Shown here: piece by piece, positions 15,393-20,920 of the stretch
Layout of the letters: every line of letters begins with the position of its first letter
Position numbering within the stretch: the first letter of the stretch is position 1
Assembly: GCA_002448395.1 (NCBI GenBank)
Contig: DJXS01000106.1
Span: forward strand, 1-20,920
Source: Lachnospiraceae bacterium UBA6998
Lineage (GTDB): Bacteria > Bacillota > Clostridia > Lachnospirales > Lachnospiraceae
Direction of reading: 5' to 3'
Length of the DNA stretch: 20,920 nt
Notes under the pieces: generated by a model
Database searches by the model: none
What the model was told of the DNA's origin: nothing
What the model saw: the letters and a program-made list of their open reading frames with translations, nothing else
Made by a program: the position numbers and the translations under genes

Positions 15393-15715
15393 ATGAGTAA
15401 TACAGGAAAAGATATGGCATTCTATCCTGGTTTTGGCGCCTGGTGCGTGCGGGATTACGGATTTGACTATTCAGAGGTGAGAAAGCACAGCGGAATAGCT
15501 TTTACCCCTATGTGGAAGAAGGAATCCTGAAATGGCGCAGAAATCCTGCTTATGAAGGAGGCGAGCTCATCATCAAGGATGCACGGACCTGGGAAGATTT
15601 CTCCCTGGAAGCCGGAGTACCGGTCTACACGCAGTTTCAGAAAGACAAAGACAGGTTTTTGTTTGTTGCGGATCCGGCGCGCTGTCAGGAACTGTGGGAG
15701 GACTTTACACCGTGA
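15393..15715 (+). pseudogene. Small unknown gene in two frames, joined by a -1 frameshift at a T run
   Basis: Two overlapping frames read as one protein. The first starts at ATG 15393, or at in-frame ATG 15414, which has AGGA 6 bases upstream. It runs MAFYPGFGAWCVRDYG... to HSGIAF and then stops at 15530. The second is open from 15467 and reads FYPYVEEGILKWRRNP through to WEDFTP and a TGA at 15713. The join falls at TTTT (15500-15503): a fifth T, or a ribosome slipping back one base from TTT to TTT, gives ...GIAF-YPYVEE... and a protein of about 107 residues. The aromatic-rich protein has no family I recognise. It lies 17 bases after the Nif11-like gene and 42 before the phosphatase. It may be a recent pseudogene, a sequencing error or a programmed frameshift. 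Confidence 0.65.
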
Positions 15716-15757
15716 TATTGGGACATCATCAGGCAGTTTTTACAGGAGATTTAACAA

Positions 15758-17203
15758 ATGGATGAGAAGAACTCGATCAAGACTTATAAAAGGATGCTCA
15801 TTGTTGTTTCGATCATATTGGTCGGGGTACTTTGCACGCAGGTGATTTACCGGGTGAGGCAGCGTGGGCAGGCAGTAAATGCAGCATATACAGAACAGGA
15901 AGCTCTGCCGGCAGAAAGCCGGTGCAATCTGTCCCGCGAGGGGTACACTCTGGAGCAGGTGGTGATCATGAGCCGCCACAATATCCGCGCTCCGCTGAGT
16001 GGTAAGGACACTGTGCTGGGGAAGATCACATCGCATGATTGGTTCAAATGGTCCTCGGATCCGAGCGGCCTGTCCCTGAGGGGAGGTAATGCGGAGGTGT
16101 CCATGGGGCAGTACTTCCGCAAATGGCTTGAAAAAGAAGGTCTGTTTGAGAAAAACTACCAGCCCCGTGACGGGGAAGTGCGGGTTTACGCCAATTCCAA
16201 GCAGAGGACGATCGCTACAGCCAGATTCTTTACAGCGGGTCTTATTCCTGCCGCCGATGTGCCGGTCGAATATCACATGACATTTGATGAGATGGACCCG
16301 GTCTTTGATCCGAAACTTACTTTTTTGACAGATGAATATGAAAAGGATGTGATCGAGCAGGTAGAGGAGCTTTATCACGAGAGAGTTCTCGCGATGGAGG
16401 ACAATTACGCGCTGCTCGAGGATGTGATCGACGCAAAGGACTCCGAGGCCTATAAGAGCGGAGAGTTCACGGGATTAAGGGTGGATGACTTCGGGTTGGA
16501 AATGGAGCTTGGCAAGGAGCCGAAGGTTACCGGATCGCTCGGAACGGCCACCTCAGTCTCCGATGCACTGTGTCTTCAGTATCTGGAGGAGCCGGATACT
16601 GTTAAAGCGGCATTCGGTCACAACCTTAGTTTTGAGCAGTGGCAGGTGATCAGTGAAGTTAAAGATCTCCGTAATGACGCATCATTCTGCGCTCCGATTG
16701 TTGCCCACAACATTGTACATCCACTGCTGCAGGTGATTCGCAGCGAGCTGACGAAGGACGGCAGGAAATTTACTTTCCTGTGCGGGCATGATTCAAATGT
16801 CGGCCCTATTTTGTCCTGCTTAAAAGCGAAGGAGTGCAAACTGGAGGGAACTATCGATACAACGACTCCCATCGGAGGCAAAATAGTGTTCTGCAGATGG
16901 CTCTCTCCTGACGGGCAGGACTATATGTCGGTCGATCTTGTTTACGCGTCCTCGGAGCAGCTGCGAAGAATGTCTGTGCTCGGACTTGACAATCCGCCGT
17001 ACGCAGTGCCGCAGGTGCTCGAAGGACTTGAGCAGAATTCGGACGGCCTGTATAAGACGGAGGAAGTCCTCGAGCGATTCGATGAGGCGATCGCGGAGTA
17101 TGACAGGATGCTGGAAAAATATGGCGTAAAGGACAACTCAGCTGTCACGGTTCCGGAGGAGCCCGCAGTGACCGAAGAGGAGGCGCTCGACGAGGCCGCA
17201 TGA
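15758..17203 (+). CDS. Membrane-anchored histidine acid phosphatase (glucose-1-phosphatase/phytase-like)
   Basis: A 481-residue branch-2 histidine phosphatase. One N-terminal membrane segment (about 13-30), with no lipobox or clear cleavage site, suggests an anchor with the enzyme outside. The catalytic motif is MSRHNIRAPL (Arg73, His74). RHN in place of RHG, followed by IRAP, is the form found in glucose-1-phosphatase (Agp) rather than AppA-type phytase. Arg150 in SKQRTIATA and the proton-donor motif GHDSN (His344, Asp345) complete the active site. Substrates may be sugar phosphates or inositol phosphates. A Glu/Ala-rich, charged tail ends the protein. AGGAG lies 9 bases before the ATG. It is the last gene of the PHP cluster; no terminator hairpin is evident after it. 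Confidence 0.87.
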   Translation: MDEKNSIKTYKRMLIVVSIILVGVLCTQVIYRVRQRGQAVNAAYTEQEALPAESRCNLSREGYTLEQVVIMSRHNIRAPLSGKDTVLGKITSHDWFKWSSDPSGLSLRGGNAEVSMGQYFRKWLEKEGLFEKNYQPRDGEVRVYANSKQRTIATARFFTAGLIPAADVPVEYHMTFDEMDPVFDPKLTFLTDEYEKDVIEQVEELYHERVLAMEDNYALLEDVIDAKDSEAYKSGEFTGLRVDDFGLEMELGKEPKVTGSLGTATSVSDALCLQYLEEPDTVKAAFGHNLSFEQWQVISEVKDLRNDASFCAPIVAHNIVHPLLQVIRSELTKDGRKFTFLCGHDSNVGPILSCLKAKECKLEGTIDTTTPIGGKIVFCRWLSPDGQDYMSVDLVYASSEQLRRMSVLGLDNPPYAVPQVLEGLEQNSDGLYKTEEVLERFDEAIAEYDRMLEKYGVKDNSAVTVPEEPAVTEEEALDEAA

Positions 17204-17206
17204 GTC

Positions 17207-17236
17207 TTCACAGAGGTATCTGATCTGTTGTATAAT
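17207..17236 (+). promoter_or_regulatory. Promoter of the DAC-like operon
   Basis: TTCACA (17207-17212, five of six matches), an 18-base spacer and a perfect TATAAT (17231-17236). The start would be near 17243, about 66 bases before the ATG at 17310. The -35 begins 4 bases after the phosphatase stop, so the DAC-like operon can be expressed independently. Confidence 0.7.
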
Positions 17237-17309
17237 TTAAAACAGGCAGAATTAATAATCCCCAAGGTCGTATTCAGCTGTTTTGAGCTCATAGCATGAG
17301 GAGGAAAGT

Positions 17310-17876
17310 ATGATCGAAGTATCGAATGTTAAAGAAATTGTGGCCAGTGACAAGATTGCTGATATGCTCAGGAAATACAAATTTGTTACAGGGGCGCTGT
17401 TTAATACTGACGCGTCTGATGATTATACTTTCCAGGATGCATACTGCGACCTTTACAGACTAAATGACGGCTACTCGGAAAAGTTCATGACACAGTTTTT
17501 CTATCTGCTGGAAGAGATGAAGCGCATGAGCAACATATCTTTCAGGGAGGCTTTTGAAAAGCTGATGGAGGTCGAAAACGGAAACGTCATGACAGCAGCG
17601 AGTATCCTGGTGCATACGATCAATCCCAGGTTTGCCATTTGGGACGAGAAACTCGCGAAGGAGTTTTTTAAAATTGAGATTCCGGAGAAAGGCGATTCGG
17701 TAGAGAGATTCTGCAAGCGGTATGAGGATTTCTCTGATATGTTCTATGCATATACGAATTCTCCGGATGGAGAAAAGATGGTCAAGGCATTTGATGAAAG
17801 ATTCCCCAGCGCGGAGATCCCGGATGTGATCAAGGTTGGTTTTATAATCTGCCAGATGGAGGACCTCGGGAATTAA
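17310..17876 (+). CDS. Small unknown protein paired with the DAC-like gene
   Basis: A 188-residue protein predicted to be cytoplasmic and mostly helical. I do not recognise its family with confidence. A segment near residues 96-116 (ASILVHTINPRFAIWDEKL) resembles a motif seen in helix-hairpin-helix-like proteins of unknown role, where a helix is followed by NP..F.IWD; no catalytic Lys/Asp of a DNA glycosylase can be assigned. Tyr/Phe-rich helices (FMTQFFYLLEEMKRM) surround it. AGGAGG lies 5 bases before the ATG and a good promoter is upstream. The stop is 1 base from the ATG of the next gene, so the two are translated in tandem and their products probably work together. Confidence 0.8.
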   Translation: MIEVSNVKEIVASDKIADMLRKYKFVTGALFNTDASDDYTFQDAYCDLYRLNDGYSEKFMTQFFYLLEEMKRMSNISFREAFEKLMEVENGNVMTAASILVHTINPRFAIWDEKLAKEFFKIEIPEKGDSVERFCKRYEDFSDMFYAYTNSPDGEKMVKAFDERFPSAEIPDVIKVGFIICQMEDLGN

Positions 17877-17877
17877 A

Positions 17878-18996
17878 ATGGACGGTATCACAGGTTTTGT
17901 CGAAGCAATATACAACTGCTGTGAGGGCATGGGCGCTGCTGTTGAGGATGACCAGAGGCTTCCTTCAAAAGATGTGCTGGAAGATGTGTGCCAGACTCTT
18001 TTAAACATCAGCTGCATGCGCGAAGAGGGGAGGTTCCCTTCCTTTAGAGTGTGCTTTATCCGGCCGGATTCGGAACTGTTGAGCGCATACATTTATTCGC
18101 ACACACTTTTGTTCAGTAAACCGATCGAATTCAATACCAGGGAAATGAACAAGCTCGCACCCGCGCTGAATCCGGATATGAGCTATCTGGTACTGGATAT
18201 CAGCGAGAGGCCGTTTAAAGCGATCGGGATCATAGCTTCTTACACAACATGGCAAAAAATAATCACCCGCGAGCTTACTACGGGCAACAGGATGCCCCGG
18301 ATCCCCAATATTCTTGTAGACGGACCGGGAGAACTGGAGGCCTGTTTTGGCGAGGGATCGCTTGTGAATTACCGCGCCGGGCATTGCGTTTTCTTCCGGA
18401 CGGATACTTTCACGTCTACTCTGGTGTCACAGCAGCTCGAAAAGGGCGCGCATGTGAGCGATAAAGAGCGCCTTAGGCTGCTCTATCGTATCCTGTGGAT
18501 GGTAAGTGATTACCGCCACGGGGGCGCTATTTTGATCGTGCCGGACGAGGAGTCGTGCAAGGAATTTGTGGATATCAAGTACCGGCTGCCTTCCGGGTAT
18601 CTGTTCAGCGACAGTGAGCGGCTGGAAGAATTGTCGGGGAGTGCCCGGGAGAAAGAGATCGTGACTTACGCGGATATGATCGCGAAGCTGACGTCAGTGG
18701 ACGGATCGGTGGTACTGACCAAGGATCTGCATCTGCTGGGGTTCGGAGCGGAGACGCTGGTGGACAAAATGGGCAGCAAGCACCCGGCGATGCGGTTTAT
18801 GGAGTATGACAACACGGAGAACACGCGCAAACAGTTCAAGGATAACGGAATGAGGCACAGGGCCGGCTACCGGTTCTGCAGCGCGGTACCGGACAGTGTG
18901 GCTTTCATTATTTCTCAGGATGGAACGATCGAGGCGTGCACTCAGCATGACGGGAAAGTCGTCGTGTATGACAATGTGGCACTGCCGTTAGTGTGA
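17878..18996 (+). CDS. Diadenylate-cyclase-like protein with N-terminal sensor-like region (DACNV/DisA_N type)
   Basis: A 372-residue protein predicted to be cytoplasmic. The C-terminal part (about residues 205-365) has the layout of the DisA_N diadenylate cyclase domain: a GGAILIVPDE strand (215-224), the DGx motif as Asp275-Gly276-Ser277 in SVDGSVVL, LLGFGAETL (286-294), and the nucleotide-binding RHR motif at 326-328 in GMRHRAGYRF. A late AFIISQDGTIEA strand stands where DisA has its SEE segment. The first 200 residues have alternating strands and helices and are probably the DACNV-type sensor region. The expected activity is synthesis of c-di-AMP or a related cyclic dinucleotide from ATP. 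DGS instead of DGA and SQD instead of SEE make activity uncertain. It is in tandem with the gene before (1-base gap). The stop overlaps the ribosome site of the nitroreductase gene. Confidence 0.72.
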   Translation: MDGITGFVEAIYNCCEGMGAAVEDDQRLPSKDVLEDVCQTLLNISCMREEGRFPSFRVCFIRPDSELLSAYIYSHTLLFSKPIEFNTREMNKLAPALNPDMSYLVLDISERPFKAIGIIASYTTWQKIITRELTTGNRMPRIPNILVDGPGELEACFGEGSLVNYRAGHCVFFRTDTFTSTLVSQQLEKGAHVSDKERLRLLYRILWMVSDYRHGGAILIVPDEESCKEFVDIKYRLPSGYLFSDSERLEELSGSAREKEIVTYADMIAKLTSVDGSVVLTKDLHLLGFGAETLVDKMGSKHPAMRFMEYDNTENTRKQFKDNGMRHRAGYRFCSAVPDSVAFIISQDGTIEACTQHDGKVVVYDNVALPLV

Positions 18997-19007
18997 GGAG
19001 ATAGGAA

Positions 19008-19667
19008 ATGGATATCAAAGAAGCGATCAGGGAGCGCCACAGTGTCAGGTATTACAAGGACGAGCCGATTTCCGATGAGCACAGGGCAGAGCTGGAAGCG
19101 CTCATCTCGCAGTGTAATGAGGAGAGCGGTCTCAGTATGCAGTTGGTTGTGGATGATCCGGAATGTTTCGACACACTGCTGGCGCATTACGGAATGTTCA
19201 AAAACGTGAAGAATTATATCGCTGTTGTCGGACCCAAATCTATGGCGGACCTCGATATCAGGGGCGGATACTATGGGCAGAAGGTTGTCCTTGCGGCCCA
19301 GATGATGGGACTGAATACCTGCTGGGTTGCAGGTACATACAAGCGCGGCAAATGTAAGGCGGATATCGCGGGCAACGAAAAGATCGTCTGTGTGATCGCG
19401 ATCGGATACGGCGAGAACCAGGGCACGAAGCACAAATCCAAACCGCTGTCGAAAATCTGCGATATTCCGGAAGCAGATATGCCGGTCTGGTTTAAAAATG
19501 GCGTGAAGGCGGCTATGATGGCGCCGACCGCGATGAACCAGCAGAAATTCTTCATCACCCTGGACGGAAAAGAGCCGGTGATCACTGCAGGCAGAGGACC
19601 AATGACAGGGATCGATCTGGGAATCGTGAAGTATAACTTTGAGGCAGCTTCAGGACATAAGGTCTGA
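19008..19667 (+). CDS. Small nitroreductase family protein (TM1586-like)
   Basis: A 219-residue flavoprotein of the nitroreductase superfamily. The N-terminal RHSVRYY (10-16) is the family's FMN-phosphate-binding segment. GGYYGQKVVLAAQMMGLNTC (86-105) is the central helix at the dimer core. APTAMNQQKFF (172-182) is the second flavin-contacting segment, here in the C-terminal half as in the TM1586-type subgroup. It probably reduces quinones, nitro compounds or enones with NAD(P)H. AGGAG (18996-19000) lies 7 bases before the ATG and starts on the last base of the stop of the preceding gene, so it belongs to the DAC-like operon. Whether it takes part in signalling there or is a passenger is unknown. 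Confidence 0.88.
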   Translation: MDIKEAIRERHSVRYYKDEPISDEHRAELEALISQCNEESGLSMQLVVDDPECFDTLLAHYGMFKNVKNYIAVVGPKSMADLDIRGGYYGQKVVLAAQMMGLNTCWVAGTYKRGKCKADIAGNEKIVCVIAIGYGENQGTKHKSKPLSKICDIPEADMPVWFKNGVKAAMMAPTAMNQQKFFITLDGKEPVITAGRGPMTGIDLGIVKYNFEAASGHKV

Positions 19668-19685
19668 AGAAGAGACCGCTGTGAA

Positions 19686-19736
19686 AAAGAGACCTCCGGA
19701 GTGGGAAATTCAGCAAACCACTCCGGAGGTCTCTTT
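19686..19736. terminator. Strong bidirectional terminator
   Basis: A perfect 19-bp stem (19686-19704 with 19718-19736) and a 13-base loop. The arms begin with AAA and end with TTT, giving uridines on either strand (TTTTTCAC on minus). It sits between the nitroreductase stop and the convergent transporter stop. The core ACCTCCGGA/TCCGGAGGT also occurs in the terminator at 1832-1864. Confidence 0.93.
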
Positions 19737-19762
19737 ATAGGGAAAGGAGAACTCCTTGAAGC

Positions 19763-20920
19763 TTAACTCAGTTTCTCTCTCAGTTCCTCATTGGCCTTCT
19801 CGACGTTGAGCCTTGTCAGGATGAGAGTGATGAGGAGGTTGAAGATCATCGGCATCCAAAGATACATGATGTGCAGCATGTTCATTGTGGATGCGGATTG
19901 GACAGCAGCGCCGCCGACGTAACCGCTAAAGGCAAGGAGCCAACCTGCGAGGGCAGTGCCGATGCCGCCGCCCAGCTTGGTGCCGAGGGAGGTGCAGGAA
20001 TACATGGTGCCGTCTACGCGCTTGCCGTGGGTCAGGTAGGTGTACTCGGAGCAGGTGGCGATCAGGGCGTTCATGTCACCCTGCAGAGGGCTCATACCGA
20101 GAGCAGCGATCGCAGTACAGACCAGCATGAGCGGCACAGAGCCCAGGTAACCTGCGATTACGACGCCGAGACGGCCAAGTGTGCCGATAGTGTAGCCCAT
20201 AAGGTTGAGCTTGTACATGCCTCCGAACTTCAGGACCAAAGCCGGTGTGAACAAAAGACCGATGATCATCGGAATGTTGATGAACCAGGAGAAGACTCCC
20301 AGCAGGTTCGCGTTTTTGAGAACGTAGGTCATGTAGTAGATGCCCATGTTCAGTGTGGCGGAGTAGATCTGCATCAAAATATAGGAGGCGCAGATCATCA
20401 GATAGTATTTGTTCTTGATAAGAAGCTTGAAGGCGTCGATCAGGGTGTACTTTTCCTCTTCGCCAGGTTCGGGCTTTACTTCTTCTCCTTCCGCAAGCTC
20501 CTCAGGGGTCAGTTCTTTGACAGACATGACGGAGAGTGTGTTGGAGATCACGCCTACGATGGCATAGATGATCGCAACAGTACGCCATGCTGCCGCGCCG
20601 CCGCCAAAGTACGCCACGAGACCGACAGTGATGGTCTGGATCAGCATGCTGGTGCCAAAGGCGAACATGAAGCGGATGGAGCCCATCTGGACGCGCTCGT
20701 GGTTGTTCTTGGTGATCAGGGCCGTCAGCGCCGAGTAGGCAATGTTGTTGGCTGTGTAGAAGCCAGCGTTCAACAGGGTGTAGGCGATGAAGAACCAGGC
20801 GTACTGAGCTGTCGCGCTGATGTCAGCAGGGATACAGAAGATCGCGACAAGGCAGATCGCGCAGCCAAAATATCCATAGAGCATCCACGGTCTCGCTTTG
20901 CCCATTTTGGTATTGGTCTT
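19763..20920 (-). CDS. GPH-family sugar transporter (MelB-like), 5' part cut by window edge
   Basis: The C-terminal 386 or so residues of a sodium/cation-coupled glycoside-pentoside-hexuronide symporter of the major facilitator superfamily. The frame is open to the right edge and begins KTNTKMGKARPWMLYG, the conserved cytoplasmic loop 2-3 motif of this family. The real start therefore lies outside the window and about 60-80 residues are missing. Many hydrophobic helices follow, separated by a charged central loop (EEVKPEPGEEEKYTLID) and then the LLIKNKYYLMI helix start typical of GPH permeases. The tail is VEKANEELREKLS. The sugar cannot be predicted; a glycosidase gene is expected beyond the edge. 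It ends at the bidirectional terminator. Confidence 0.88.
   Translation of the reverse strand, partial: KTNTKMGKARPWMLYGYFGCAICLVAIFCIPADISATAQYAWFFIAYTLLNAGFYTANNIAYSALTALITKNNHERVQMGSIRFMFAFGTSMLIQTITVGLVAYFGGGAAAWRTVAIIYAIVGVISNTLSVMSVKELTPEELAEGEEVKPEPGEEEKYTLIDAFKLLIKNKYYLMICASYILMQIYSATLNMGIYYMTYVLKNANLLGVFSWFINIPMIIGLLFTPALVLKFGGMYKLNLMGYTIGTLGRLGVVIAGYLGSVPLMLVCTAIAALGMSPLQGDMNALIATCSEYTYLTHGKRVDGTMYSCTSLGTKLGGGIGTALAGWLLAFSGYVGGAAVQSASTMNMLHIMYLWMPMIFNLLITLILTRLNVEKANEELREKLS

Overview
This window looks like chromosomal DNA from an anaerobic Gram-positive Clostridia, most likely a Lachnospiraceae-type gut bacterium. The evidence is strong AGGAGG ribosome binding sites, several lipoproteins with a Gram-positive-style lipobox, a YerB/DUF3048 lipoprotein, a clostripain-type peptidase fused to BspA-like leucine-rich repeats, and base composition near 50% GC. 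This assignment is inferred from gene content only; there is no rRNA or marker gene. I see no insertion sequence, phage, CRISPR array, tRNA or rRNA.

Layout. Positions 1-925 (minus) carry an alpha/beta hydrolase that shares a palindromic -10 region with a divergent histidine phosphatase (1136-1813, plus). A bidirectional terminator separates that gene from a convergent DUF3048 lipoprotein (1869-3203, minus). A divergent promoter region (3204-3413) then leads into a 1472-residue lipoprotein combining a C11 cysteine peptidase with two blocks of leucine-rich repeats (3414-7832), an unrecognised secreted lipoprotein (8071-9111) and a nitrilase-family amidase (9252-10055).

Positions 10188-14063 are a minus-strand operon, read right to left: permease, ATPase and substrate-binding lipoprotein of a polar amino acid (cystine-like) ABC importer, followed by aspartate kinase. 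Its 3' end carries a four-unit, 19-bp tandem repeat that supplies the aspartokinase stop codon, and then a strong terminator.

Positions 14281-17203 (plus) are a closely spaced set: a PHP-type histidinol-phosphatase-like enzyme, a 65-residue Nif11-like protein, a small gene broken by (or using) a -1 frameshift at a T run, and a membrane-anchored histidine acid phosphatase related to glucose-1-phosphatase.

Positions 17310-19667 are a separate plus-strand operon with its own promoter and the most interesting locus here: a small unknown protein, a diadenylate-cyclase-like protein with an N-terminal sensor-like region (DACNV type), and a small nitroreductase. A 19-bp-stem bidirectional terminator follows. 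The window ends inside a GPH-family sugar transporter on the minus strand.
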